Assembly (NCBI RefSeq): GCF_964355755.1
Contig: NC_092673.1
Span: 18,295,001-18,359,000, forward strand
Direction: 5' to 3'
DNA: 64,000 nucleotides
Origin: Antedon mediterranea
Lineage: Eukaryota; Echinodermata; Crinoidea; Comatulida; Antedonidae
This document shows positions 23,391 to 34,975 of this stretch, in pieces. How positions within the stretch are numbered: position 1 is the first letter of the stretch; the number at the start of each line of letters is the position of its first letter. The position numbers and the translations under genes are program-made. The notes beneath the pieces were generated by a model that saw only the letters and a list, made by a program, of their open reading frames with translations, did not search any database and was not told the DNA's origin.

Positions 23391-23745
23391 TTTGTTTGTT
23401 TTACTGATCACCTGATACATTTACATTAAATGTTAAATGTAAATAAATGAAACGAATGTAGATACAGAAACAAAATCATAATGGTAACAGATTCATTGAC
23501 GTAATTATGTTTATTTGTTTTACTGATTACCTGATACATTTACATTTAATATTAAATGTAAATAAATGAAACGAATATAGATACCATAGTTAAACAAAAT
23601 GGTAACAGATTCATTGATGTAATTATTATGTATGTTTGCTTTACTGATCATCTGATAGCCTACATTTACATTTAATGTTAAATGTAAATAAATGAAACGA
23701 TTGTAGATACAGAAACAAAATGGTAACGGATTCATTGACGACATA
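23391..23745. repeat. Tandem repeat, three units of about 120 bp
   Basis: TTTTACTGATCACCTGATA followed by ATTTACATTTAATGTTAAATG, a short palindrome, AAATGAAACGAA.GTAGATAC and GGTAACAGATTCATTGACG recurs at about 23399, 23519 and 23640. Shorter ACAATCGGAATTAAAACATG repeats precede it at 23192-23300. Confidence 0.7.
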
Positions 23746-23879
23746 TTTATGTATTTTAGTTTTTTGTTTTACGACGACTCGGCTATACTAGTTGAACCTA
23801 TTTCCCATCTTTTTATAATGGTATAGTCCATACAAGTCGAGGTGGCCGAAAATGGCACCTGATCCTATTGTTTTAATGG

Positions 23880-24135
23880 CAGGTCTTTCTTCAGAAGGGC
23901 CTAGACCTAGAATTTTTTATTTAGCCAGGCTAGGCCTAGGCCTAGCCTACACAGACAGCCAATACGGCGCTAGGCCTACGCCCATAATCTAGTAACTAGG
24001 CCTAGCCTAGGCCTACTAGCTAGGCCTAGTAGTACTGTACGTAGAGAGGCATTAGGGCCAGGGGTAGCCTTCTACCTAGGCCTACTATTCTCTTTTAATC
24101 TAGGCCCTACCTTGTAGGCTAGCCTAGTAATAATG
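23880..24135. repeat. Dense TAGGCCTA palindrome cluster
   Basis: More than ten AGGCCTA or CTAGGCC cores in 250 bp, for example around 23930-24085. Related clusters occur at 21950-22330, 25370-25410 and 30940-30980. No gene is present. Confidence 0.6.
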
Positions 24136-24639
24136 ATGTAAGGCGATCAGAGAAACTTAAACCAATAGACGATTTTCGTGCTACGGAAGCCATCTTGCAG
24201 AATATGTACAACAAATAAAACATATATTTAGATTAATATTAAGATAATAAATGTTTGCTGATGTCTTTAATATGACTGATAGCCCCCTGGACCAGTCCAG
24301 ATCAAATTTGAGATAACAAATTAGGCCTATTATAAGAGATCTGTGGAGCCCAAAAGTCTTTAGTATGACTTTGTAGTCCCCAAAACATTTTTTCATAGCT
24401 TTCATTCAATCACCATACTACTGTTATTGAGATTAAATAGTAAAGTTCATTAATAATGGATACAAAAGAAACATATTGTGGTTTTGGTTTACAAGTTGAA
24501 ATAATTAATTAGGCCAGACAAAATATATTGTTAAGTTACCACTCTTCCCTGATTTTTTTAGCCTCTTCTCTTTTTCTTTTCTGAGTGACAACAAAATAAC
24601 TAACAATTACGATAAATCATTACATTTTATTTTACCAAC

Positions 24640-24822
24640 AGGAACAATTTTATTACATTAAATAGTTTCTTAAAGTTGAAAATAGTGATTCATTTGTTCG
24701 TGTTTGAAGGAATTAGTATCACTTTATTTCAAGATGGTAGCATAAAACAATATTGATGACCTATTAAAGCATAGTACTTTAGTAAAAAAAAAAAAGCCCT
24801 TGATGCTTAACAAGTATATATT
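24640..24822. repeat. Dispersed repeat shared with 42230-42425
   Basis: AACAATTTTATTACATTAAATA, GATTCATTTGTTCGTGTTTGA, GGTAGCATAAA and TTAACAAGTATATA occur in the same order in both places with scattered mismatches. No coding capacity. Confidence 0.6.
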
Positions 24823-24956
24823 TTTTGACCTTATAAAACAGGTATTCTAAAATGTGAAACCTCAATAGAGTATGATTTAAACACTAGCATTCGTTTCCTT
24901 TCTTTTTGAATAATTGAAGTCGTGAATAATTATGTTTTAACTTCCTGTTTTTGCAG

Positions 24957-25590
24957 TTAAAGCCCCATTCCCTACGTTTTTTAGATCTAATTTAAGATCA
25001 CAAACTATATTTAATGTAAAAATAATACTATATGGTCCTATTGCGATTAAATTTTTCGTCTTTAAACGGTTAAAAATGTGAAAAATAAATCGATTCTAAT
25101 AATTATAGCGGCCCGCTATAAATCCCAAAATGCATTGCGCGCAGATTGATATTTTTGTTTTTCACCTGTAATTCGCCCACTTTTCGATCGATCGTGAAGC
25201 CAAAACAAATGGAAGACTCCTAACTTTTCAGCGAAAATACCGGGTTTTCCCCAATTTGTATCAACGGAGTCTGGCAAAAATAGAAAGACAATTAATGCAG
25301 CAACTATACAACGTCAGGGTAGGTATATAGCTAGCGTACGATGTTCGTACGTTATCGATGTTTACCAGCTAGGCCTACAAAACTAAGCCTAGCTAGGCTA
25401 GGCCTAAGACCGTCCACGAGAGGTCGATCGCCGCGAGCTACTTAGGTAGTGCATTGTTTCTCACTTTTTATCATAATTTACCATAAAACGTACATTTAAG
25501 ACAAGGAATGACATGGTTTAATGTTTTTAAAGTGATATATATGTATTATTTTCCAAAAAACGTCCAAAATTGCAGGGAAGGGGTCTTTAA
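24957..25590. mobile_element. TTAA-type MITE, copy 1
   Basis: Flanked by TTAA at both ends, with inverted ends AAAGCCCCATTCCCT and AAAGACCCCTTCCCT. Length 634 bp including TTAA. The interior has GCGGCCCGCT and GTACGATGTTCGTAC palindromes plus an AGGCCTA patch. Two relatives lie at 28964-29203 (truncated) and 30552-31161. TTAA duplications fit piggyBac- or Kolobok-like transposases, which would have to be supplied in trans. No transposase ORF. Confidence 0.8.
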
Positions 25591-26074
25591 GTATTTTGCA
25601 AGATTGTTTGAGGAAGTCAGTATTGTATTTGGTGAATATTCATTTATTTATATTCAAACACAGTAAAATATTGTACATGGTTTGAAATTATTTTTGTTTA
25701 AAAAAAAATATAAAAATCAGTTAAGAAGGTTAAAATTTTGTAAATACAGATAAAGCACATATAAATTCAGATAAAATACATCATTTAAAATACAAAATAC
25801 AAGTAAGATTGGTGTGTGTAAGGGAATAGCATAAAATGACTACTGTTTCCATGTTTCATTGAATTGCCTCATTACAGTAGGGAGAAACGAGTTTCTCATC
25901 CTATTGGTTTTCCATCTTGGGTACACTAAACGCCTTGACAATTGCTAAAAAATCACTCACCTGAACCGCATGAGCGCGCAGTAAGCTCTCTATTTGTTAG
26001 AGAAAGAAGACAGGGTTTTTAGTCAAAATAACGATTTAGATTTATCTGCCAATTGTGATATCGATGTTTCACAA
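25591..26074. other. No gene recognised
   Basis: AT-rich spacer between the first TTAA element and the duplicated segment. It has no counterpart beside the second copy of that segment, which marks the duplication boundary at about 26075. Confidence 0.4.
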
Positions 26075-26534
26075 ATAAGTAGTATATTATGCTATTGAAA
26101 TTAGTAAATTTTAGGTCATAATTTATTATTTCAAGCCCAGCTAGGCCTTCCTCTAGTAAGCCAGCCTTCAATTGGGCGAAAACATGCAGCCTGTCCACCA
26201 GGCTACTAACGAGATAGGCTAGTTTGTCTAGCCTAGGCCTAATATCGTCAAATGGTCATGATTAGAATGTCAAATGTCCACAAAATTTACGTTACTATTT
26301 ATTTAGTATTCTTTCAAATAAATACAACTTGTAATGCAAACTTATGAACCAGAAAAAAAATGTTGTATTTTGTTTGTAATAGTCTCTGATTTCCTACATA
26401 TTTAAATAACTGTACAGGAAGTAATATAATAGAACATTACATTATTGTTTCAGGTGCTGAAGGGTTAAGGGGGTGATTTATTATTTATTATTTTATTACC
26501 TGCCTTCACTATCCAATCAATGTATATGTCATCT

Positions 26535-28062
26535 TCTATCTATCTTCTATCTATCTAGGCAATTAGTTCATCCATTGTTGAATGAAGCCCTCCTCATAAC
26601 ATTTCCATTTCTGTCTAATTCTTGCTGTCCTAGTCCATGCAGCCGTTCCAATGTATGTTGTTAGATCATCTCTCCACCTTCTTTTTTGTCTTCCTCTTTT
26701 CCTCTTTCCTACCCTTGGTTGCCATTCTGTTAATCTGTATGTCCATCTATTATCTTGAAATCTCGCCACATGCCCAGCCCATCTCCATTTTGATTGTCTT
26801 ACTTTCTCCATTATATCTTTAACACCTGTCTTTTTTCTTATGATTGTATGATTTACCCTGTCTCGAAGCGATAAGTTCATCATCTTCCTTTCCATTGCTC
26901 TTTGAGTAGTTGTAAGTTTCTGTTCAAGTTCCTTTGTTATTGCCCATGTCTCTGAACCATATGTCATACTTGATAGCACACATTGGTTAAATAATTTCTT
27001 TCTCAGTGACATTGGTATACTCTTGTCAGTCAACATGTGTTTGTGTCTGCCAAAATTCATCCATCCTGCTTTTATTCTTAACATAACTTCTTCCTTCGTG
27101 GTGTCTTCCATTTTCAGTGTTTGTCCTAGATATTTATATTCTTCCACTTTTTCTAGTTTCCGGCCCTCTATTTCAATGTCTTCCTGTGTGTCAAAGTTAG
27201 TCATGTATTTTGTTTTGTCTTTGTGCATAGTAAGTCCGATTGATTTACTCTCCTTATTCAGACTTGAGAGTTGGTTTTTCATATCTGCAACTGATGTTGA
27301 AATCAATGCCACGTCATCCGCAAAACGAAGGTCTGTAAGCATTTCTCCATCAATAGTTATACCTCCATTAAGCTGAGCCTTTTTGAATACTTCTTCGATG
27401 GTTGCTGTGAATATCTTTGGGGACAGAGTATCACCTTGTCGTACCCCCCTCTGTATATGAACCTCTCTTGATATATCATTATCAATATGGATTCTGGCTA
27501 TTGCATCAGTGTAGATATCTTCTATGATTCTGACGTAACCTTCATCAACATTTATTTTTCGGAGCGCCTCAAACATATCCAAATGATCAATAGAATCGAA
27601 TGCCTTTTGGTAATCCACAAAGCCAAGACAGAGTTTGAGTTGGTATTCACTTGCCTTTTCAATTAGCTGGTTTATTGCTTGTAGATGATCTATTGTCGAG
27701 TACCCTGCTCTGAAACCTGCTTTTTCTCTAGGTTGGTTGTTGTCTAAAACATCTCTTATTCTGTTATGGATTATTTTAGTGAAGATTTTGTACAGATGAG
27801 ACAAGAGGCTAATGGGACGGTAGTTTTTAACATCTGCTTTGTCCCCTTTCTTGAACAAAAGAATGATCTTGGCTTCTTTCCATGCTCTTGGTATCTTCTG
27901 TATCACTAAGATTTGGTTGAAAAGTTTTATTAGCTGTTGGATTATCTCCTCCCCTCCTTGCTTGATGATGTCGCTTGTAAGTTCATCGTTTCCTGGTGCT
28001 TTATCATCCTTCATGCTCTTTAATGCTTCCTCCACTTCTTTTTCCAGTATCGGTGGTATATC
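26535..28062 (-). mobile_element. 5'-truncated RTE-clade retrotransposon
   Basis: Inserted with an 8-bp target duplication TGTCATCT (26527-26534 and 28063-28070). The empty site is visible in the sister duplicate at about 29650-29660. The 3' end on the minus strand is a short microsatellite tail of (ATAG)n type immediately after the stop codon region, a hallmark of RTE elements. The endonuclease half is missing through 5' truncation. Confidence 0.9.
26563..28062 (-). CDS. RTE-type reverse transcriptase, open over about 500 codons
   Basis: The minus-strand frame is uninterrupted. RT motifs in order: KAPGNDEL (about residue 24), FKKGDKADVKNYRPISLLS (about 75-90), CLGFVDYQKAFDSI (about 150), GVRQGDTLSPKIF (about 210), LRFADDVALIST with the catalytic FADD (about 250), YLGQTLK (about 315). 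After the palm comes the C-terminal part typical of RTE: SETWAITKELEQKL, RAMERKMMNLSLRDR, SKWRWAGHVARFQDNRWT, RPRVGKRKRGRQKRRWRDDL. The enzyme would copy the element RNA at a nicked target. The apparent ATG at 28066-28068 lies within the target duplication, so it is host sequence and not the native start; the native ORF began further upstream with the endonuclease. No frameshift, so insertion is recent. Confidence 0.9.
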   Translation of the reverse strand, partial: DIPPILEKEVEEALKSMKDDKAPGNDELTSDIIKQGGEEIIQQLIKLFNQILVIQKIPRAWKEAKIILLFKKGDKADVKNYRPISLLSHLYKIFTKIIHNRIRDVLDNNQPREKAGFRAGYSTIDHLQAINQLIEKASEYQLKLCLGFVDYQKAFDSIDHLDMFEALRKINVDEGYVRIIEDIYTDAIARIHIDNDISREVHIQRGVRQGDTLSPKIFTATIEEVFKKAQLNGGITIDGEMLTDLRFADDVALISTSVADMKNQLSSLNKESKSIGLTMHKDKTKYMTNFDTQEDIEIEGRKLEKVEEYKYLGQTLKMEDTTKEEVMLRIKAGWMNFGRHKHMLTDKSIPMSLRKKLFNQCVLSSMTYGSETWAITKELEQKLTTTQRAMERKMMNLSLRDRVNHTIIRKKTGVKDIMEKVRQSKWRWAGHVARFQDNRWTYRLTEWQPRVGKRKRGRQKRRWRDDLTTYIGTAAWTRTARIRQKWKCYEEGFIQQWMN

Positions 28063-28963
28063 TGTCATCTACTATAGTGTAATTAATTGTATAAACAGCC
28101 CCTTTAATTTAATGATATATTCAGCTTTCATCATCTATGCCATTTTCATCTATTCTATTTTCATCATCTATTCATCATTGATAGAAATTTCTTTGATGCA
28201 ATTTTCATCATAACCAATAAATTGCGTAAGCGATGTTTCATAGATTCTGGTTTCACCAAAATATGTTCTGCTTGATGTTAATGAATAGTTTTCAGTTATG
28301 ACATCGAAGAGAGCTTAGTTGTACAATCTTCATGGTAAATTCAAGCTAATTTACTACTGATGTTTATACTATGTATGCTGGTTTTGCATAAAATTGCATA
28401 TAAGCAAGCTGCATCACTTTAATCGTCCCTAGATAATTATACTAATTTATCTAAATAAATGATATTAAAGCTTGTTAATATTTATTTATTATACCATAGT
28501 AAAAATTATTTTCACAGCATAGGTTTATAGTATTACTGTATGTTGACCAGGTTTATATAAGATGTTCCATCCACAAATTTTAGAGAATGGCAGGCACTAA
28601 ATCAACCGAAACAAAAGTAACATTGATAAAAAAAAAAGATTCTTGACAATCACAACAGGTTCAATGCAGATCACTTAACCTTAAAGAAGGCAAGACTGAT
28701 TGAGGAAGTAATGTAATTCACAGAATAAGGAAAGAGGGTGTTGGCCCTTGGTATAACAATAAGCATCTTATAATAGGCAGCTTCTATGATCGGACTGTGC
28801 AATTTTGAATGTAATGTTATTTTATCATGTATGTTTCTTTAGATTCAGTGTGTAAATGTGAGTTGTAATAGTATAGTTATTTATTTCATTTTATAATACT
28901 GTATTTTTACTTGTTGTAATTGTACAATGATCGTTTAGTATCAAACAGTATTTATACGATTAA

Positions 28964-29203
28964 TTAAAGACACCTTCCCTACGTTTTTCAGATCTATTTT
29001 AAGATCACAAACTATATTTAATGTCAAAATAATACTATATGGTCCTATTGCGATAACTTTTTTCGTCTTTAAATGGTTAAAAATGTGAAAAAATGTGAAA
29101 AATAAGTCGATTCTAATAATTATAGCGGCCCGCTATAAATCCCAAAATGCATTGCGCGTGGATTGATATTTCTGTTTTTCTTCTGTAATTCACCCACTTT
29201 TCG
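28964..29203. mobile_element. TTAA-type MITE, copy 2 (right part missing)
   Basis: Starts TTAAAGACACCTTCCCTACG and follows copy 1 to about CCACTTTTCGAT, where it is joined directly to the second duplicated segment. A local AAAATGTGAAA repeat is doubled here. The break is a duplication junction, not an element end. Confidence 0.8.
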
Positions 29204-30551
29204 ATAAGTAGTATATTATGCTATTGAAATTAGTAAATTTTAGGTCATAATTTATTATTTCAAGCCTAGCTAGGCCTTCCTCTAGTAAGCCAGCCTTCAA
29301 TTTGGCGAAAACATGCAGCCTGTCCACCAGGCTACGAACGAGATAGGCTAGTTTGTCTAGCCTAGGCCTAATATCGTCAAATGGTCATGATTAGAATGTC
29401 AAATATCGACAAAATGATACTATTTATTTAGTATTCTTTCAAATAAATACAACTTGTAATGCAAACTTATGAACCAGAAAAAAAATGTTGTATTTTGTTT
29501 GTAATTAGTTTCTGATTTCCTACATATTTAAATAACTGTACAGGAAGTAATATATAGAACATTACATTATTGTTTCAGGTGCTGAAGGGTTAAGGGGGTG
29601 ATTTATTATTTATTATTTTATTAGCTGCCTTCACTATCCAATCAATGTATATGTCATCTACTATAGTGTAATTAATTGTATAAACAGCCCCTTTAATTTA
29701 ATGATATATTCAGCTTTCATCATCTATGCCATTTTCATCTATTCTATTTTCATCATCTATTCATCATTGATAGAAATTTCATTGATGCAATTTTCATCAT
29801 AACCAATAACTTGCGTAAGCGACGTTTCATAGATTCTGGTTTTACCAAAATATGTTCCGCTTGATGTTAATGAAAGTTTTCAGTTATGCCATCGAAGAGA
29901 GCTTAGTTGTACAATCTTCATGGTAAATTCAAGCTAATTTACTACTGATGTTTATACTATGTATGCTGGTTTTGCATAAAATTGCATATAATCAAGCTGC
30001 ATCACTTTAATCGTCCCTAGATAATTATACTAATTTATCAAACTAAATGATATTAAAGCTTGTTAATATTTTATTTATTATACCATAGTAAAAATTATTT
30101 TCACAGCATAGGTTTATAGTATTACTGTATGTTGACCAGGTTTATATAAGATGTTCTATCCACAAATTTTAGAGAATGGCAGGCACTAAATCGACAGAAA
30201 AAAAAGTAACATTGATAAAAAAAAAAGATTCTTGACAATCACAACAGGTTCAATGCAGATCACTTAACCTTAAAGAAGGCAAGACTGATTGAGGAAGTAA
30301 TGTAATTCACAAAATAAAGAAATAGGGTGTTGGCCCTTGGTATAACAATAAGCATCTTATAATAGGCAGCTTCTATATTGGACTGTGCAATTTTGAATGT
30401 AATGTTATTTTATCATGTATGTTTCTTTAGATTCAGTGTGTAAATGTGAGTTGTAATAGTATAGTTATTTATTTCATTTTATAATACTATATTTTTACTT
30501 GTTGTAATTGTACAATGATCGTTTAGTATCAAACAGTATTTATACAAATAA
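29204..30551. repeat. Duplicated segment, copy 2 (empty site)
   Basis: Matches 26075-26534 joined to 28071-28963. At about 29650-29660 the sequence runs TATATGTCATCTACTATAG without the RTE, giving the pre-insertion site. The few differences from copy 1 are single bases and small indels. Confidence 0.85.
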
Positions 30552-31161
30552 CTAAAGACACCGATCCCTATGTTTTTTAGATCTATTTTAAGATCACAAA
30601 CTATATTTAATGTCAAAATAATACTATATGGTCCTATTGCGATAACTTTTTTCGTCTTTAAATGGTTAAAAATGTGAAAAATAAGTCGATTCTAATAATT
30701 ATAGCGGCCCGCTATAAATCCCAAAATGCATTGCGAGTGGATTGATATTTCTGTTTTTCACCCACTTTTCGATCGATCGTGAGGCCAAAACTAACTTTTC
30801 AGCGAAAATACCGGGTTTTCCCCAATTTGTATCAACGGAGTCTGGCAAAAATATAAAGACAATTAATGCAGCAACTATACAACGTCAGGCTAGGTATATA
30901 GCTAGCGTACGATGTTCGTACGTTACCGATGTTTACCAGCTAGGCCTACAAAACTAAGCCTAGCTAGGCTAGGCCTAAAGACCGTCCACGAGAGGTCAGT
31001 CGCCGCGAGCTACTTAGGTAGTGCATTGTTTCTCACTTTTTATCATAATTTACCATAAAACGTACATTTAAGACAAGGAATGACCTGGTTTAATGTTTTT
31101 AAAGTAATATATATGTATTATTTTTACAAAACGTCACAAATTGTAGGGAAGGTGTCTTTAA
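30552..31161. mobile_element. TTAA-type MITE, copy 3
   Basis: Begins CTAAAGACACCGATCCCTA (the TTAA degraded to CTAA) and ends TAGGGAAGGTGTCTTTAA. Near full length, with one internal gap of about 20 bp relative to copy 1. It closes the tandem duplication on the right. Confidence 0.8.
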
Positions 31162-31506
31162 TGTTTTATATTCTAATGGTACAAACAATGGCATCTAGTG
31201 TTAATATGTCAACAAATGACCAAACAATCCTATAGGCCTAGCTAGTAATAGCAATTAGCCTAGCAAGGTAGAAAGGCAACAATTCTATTACGAAATTTCG
31301 ACAGGCAACTGAAACTTATCTACTAATTCTAAAAACTAACTAAAGGATTGACTAATTCTGGTAGAGATTAAAGATTAAGAGATTAATTAATCAAAATCAT
31401 AAAAACAATCTAAAGCTATAAATTGAATTGCTTTTTTTGTCTAATTTAATACATGTATCTCAAACCATAGAGATATTACTATAATATCGATCTCTATGCT
31501 CAAACC
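31162..31506. other. No gene recognised
   Basis: AT-rich spacer. A small imperfect palindrome, CATAGAGATATTACTATAATATCGATCTCTATG-like, sits at its right end, and a similar one occurs near 7576-7605. Confidence 0.4.
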
Positions 31507-32929
31507 TGCCAACTTTTTCAGTGGCCAATGCGTGAGACATTAAATTAAATTGTATATAGCGCCCTCTATGTTATAATAACTTGAAAAACGCCCTGAGCTG
31601 TATGTTAAATTTTTTGCCGAATTGAGTTTGGCTTTCCTGTACTACTGTACCTCAACCATAAAATACAAATAAACATAGGCTTTAATAGGCCGGTCATTCT
31701 AATTACCAAAATCAACCGAAAACAACCAAAACAACTGAAAACAGCCATAAACAACCAAAAACAACCGAAAACAAAATAAAATAATCTAAATACCGAAAAC
31801 AAACCGAAAACAAAATAAAATAATCTAAATACCGAAAACAAACCGAAAACAAAATAAAATAATCTAAATACCGAAAGCAAATTTGTATATACATTTTTAA
31901 TGTCGCCCTCTACTGATGGGTGTTTCTAGAGTTAAGACCATGACAGAGAGAAGGTTAAGACCGTGTGCGCAAAAGCCAAGGAAGACCCTACGAAATGGTA
32001 GTGTGCACAAAATACAACTAAAAATCGTACAATCAATCATTGATAACATCGCATTTACTTACATACAGAATCTATGAAAATATTTTAATTTTAGTCATTT
32101 CGATTTTTGATCCAGAAACCAACGCATTTACTCCTCACAATAATTGTGAATACGTTAATCCATAGTATAGAAAGTAAATTGACTATGGTTAATCATGATC
32201 AATTTAATTATAGATTTTCAAAGATAATAATACAAAAATGATATTTTTAAGAATATTGATAACATTAGGGACTATAAAGTATACTTAAAAGAAGCTCACG
32301 ATAAAGGATTCACAATAAAATCTATTCAGTAAAATTACCGTAGTCGAGTAAATAACGTTTTTATCCTTAATCACTTCAGTATAGTGATGAAAACGCAAAG
32401 TTAGGTAAAATCATGCTTTGTTTTTGAAAATCTAAAGACTAAAAACGAAATGTGTTAGATTTTGTAAGTAAATGTAGTCTACGGTGTATATCATTGAATT
32501 TGTACAATTTTTTTTAGTTGTATTTTGTGCACACTACCATTTCGTAGGATCTTCCTTGGCTTTTGCGCGTGTGGTTTTCTCTCTGTACGGTCTTAGCTTT
32601 AGAAACACTCATCAATAGAGAGCGACATTAAAAAAAATATTAATTTTTTATTTTGTTTTTGGTTTGTTTTCGATTGTTTACGGTTGTTTTCGGTTATTTT
32701 TGGTTGTTTTCGGTAATTAGACTGACCCGCTTAGGCTATTTATGCTCAAATTCAATGAAGTGTAGTCTTGGACTATTTTCCCTTCAAAATAGGCAAGTTA
32801 ATTTCAAAATAATGTTTTTCTGAATATTTTTTTTTTTGATGCGTAAGAAATAGCTACATATGCGTGAGGCATAACAAAATTGGACCTCATGCGTGAGACT
32901 CATGCATTGTGCATAAGAGTTGGCAGGTG
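31507..32929. mobile_element. Nested foldback element with CCGAAAACAA repeats
   Basis: Outer ends ACCTGCCAACT and AGTTGGCAGGT are inverted, with GCGTGAGAC also mirrored. Inside, from 31692 to 32727, ends GGTCATTCTAATTACC and GGTAATTAGACTGACC bound a second inverted repeat whose arms share CGAAAACAACC runs, ATGTCGCCCTCTA / TAGAGAGCGACAT, CCTACGAAATGGTAGTGTGC and its complement. The left arm carries three 39-bp repeats (31775-31880). The centre (32050-32500) is AT-rich with no ORF. Confidence 0.7.
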
Positions 32930-32936
32930 TACAGTA

Positions 32937-34972
32937 TACCATTTTCATCATCAATGCCATTTTCATCATCTGCAATTTTCACCATCAATACAATTTTCAC
33001 CATAAATATAATTTTCAGCATCGATACAATTTTCACCGTCAATACATTTTTCACCATCAATACAATTTTCACCATCAGTACAATTTTCACCATCAATACA
33101 ATTTTCACCATCAATTTAATTTTCAGCATCGATACAATTTTCACCATCAATACAATTTTCACAATCAATACAATTTTCACCATCAATATAATTTTCACCA
33201 TCAATACAATTTTCACCATCAATACAATTTTCACCATCAATACAATTTTCACCATCAATACAATTTTCACCATCAGTACAATTTTCACCATCAGTACAAT
33301 TTTCACCATCAGTACAATTTTCACCATCAAGACAATTTTTCACCATCAAGACAATTTTTACCATCAAGACAATTTTCACCATCAATACAATTTTCACCAT
33401 CAATACAATTTTCACCATCAATACAATTTTTACCATCAGTACGATTTTCACCATCAGTACAATTTTCACCATCAATACAATTTTCACCATCAATTTAATT
33501 TTCACCATCAATACAATTTTCACCATCAATACGATTTTCACCATCAATACAATTTTCACCATCAATACGATTTTCACCATCAGTACAATTTTCACCATCA
33601 GTACAATTTTCACCATCAATACAATTTTCACCATCAATACAATTTTCACCATCAATACGATTTTCACCATCAATACGATTTTCACCATCAGTACAATTTT
33701 CACCATCAGTACAATTTTCACCATCAGTACAATTTTCACCATCAATACGATTTTCACCATCAATACGATTTTCACCATCAGTACAATTTTCACCATCAAT
33801 ACAATTTTCACCATCAATACAATTTTCACCATCAGTACAATTTTCACCATCAATACAATTTTCACCATCAATACAATTTTCACCATCAATACAATTTTCA
33901 CCATCAATATAATTTTCACCATCAATACAATTTTCACCATCAATACAATTTTCACCATCAATACAATTTTCACCATCAATACAATTTTCACCATCAGTAC
34001 AATTTTCACCATCAGTACAATTTTCAGCATCAAGACAATTTTTCAGCATCAAGACAATTTTTACCATCAATACAATTTTTACCATCAATACAATTTTCAC
34101 CATCAATACAATTTTCACCATCAGTACGATTTTCACCATCAGTACAATTTTCACCATCAATACAATTTTCACCATCAATTTAATTTTCACCATCAATACA
34201 ATTTTCACCAAAAATACGATTTTCACCATCAATACAATTTTCACCATCAATACGATTTTCACCATCAGTACAATTTTCACCATCAGTACAATTTTCACCA
34301 TCAATACAATTTTCACCATCAATACAATTTTCACCATCAATACGATTTTCACCATCAGTACAATTTTCACCATCAGTACAATTTTCACCATCAGTACGAT
34401 TTACACCATCAATACGATTTTCACCATCAGTACAATTTTCACCATCAGTACAATTTTCACCATCAATACAATTTTCACCATCAATACGATTTTCACCATC
34501 AGTACAATTTTCACCATCAGTACAATTTTCACCATCAATACAATTTTCACCATCAATACAATTTTCACCATCAATACAATTTTCACCATCAATACAATTT
34601 TCACCATCAGTACAATTTTCACCATCAGTACGATTTTCACCATCAATACGATTTTCACCATCAGTACAATTTTCACCATCAATACAATTTTCACCATCAA
34701 TACAATTTTCACCATCAATACAATTTTCACCATCAATACAATTTTCACCATCAATACAATTTTCACCATCAATACAATTTTCACCATCAGTACAATTTTC
34801 ACCATCAATACAATTTTCACCATCAATACAATTTTCACCATCAATACAATTTTCACCATCAATACAATTTTCACCATCAGTACAATTTTCACCATCAGTA
34901 CAATTTTCACCATCAATACAATTTTCACCATCAATACAATTTTCATTATCAATACAATTTTCATTATCTGTG
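32937..34972. repeat. 18-bp satellite array, about 113 copies
   Basis: Unit ACAATTTTCACCATCAAT repeated over 2 kb, with recurring variants (CAATA/CAGTA, ACAATT/ACGATT) arranged in higher-order blocks such as 33480-33640 and 34150-34320. As the period is a multiple of three and the unit lacks stops in most frames, both strands show ORFs of 190-424 codons with six-residue repeats (FTINTI, NFHHQY, MVKIVL, CIDGEN). These are by-products of the repeat. Confidence 0.95.
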
Positions 34973-34975
34973 CCA

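Larger units (their letters stand above)
26075..28963. repeat. Duplicated segment, copy 1 (carries the RTE insertion)
   Basis: Bases 26075-26534 and 28071-28963 match 29204-30551 nearly base for base. The RTE element lies between them, so this copy was hit after duplication. The segment holds TCATCATCTATGCCATTTTC-type motifs at about 28130-28210 that resemble the unit of the 18-bp satellite at 32937. No host gene is recognised in it. Confidence 0.85.

Noticed and set aside
26473-28213. Plus-strand ORFs over the RTE region
   Set aside because: Shadows of the minus-strand reverse transcriptase, without family motifs of their own.
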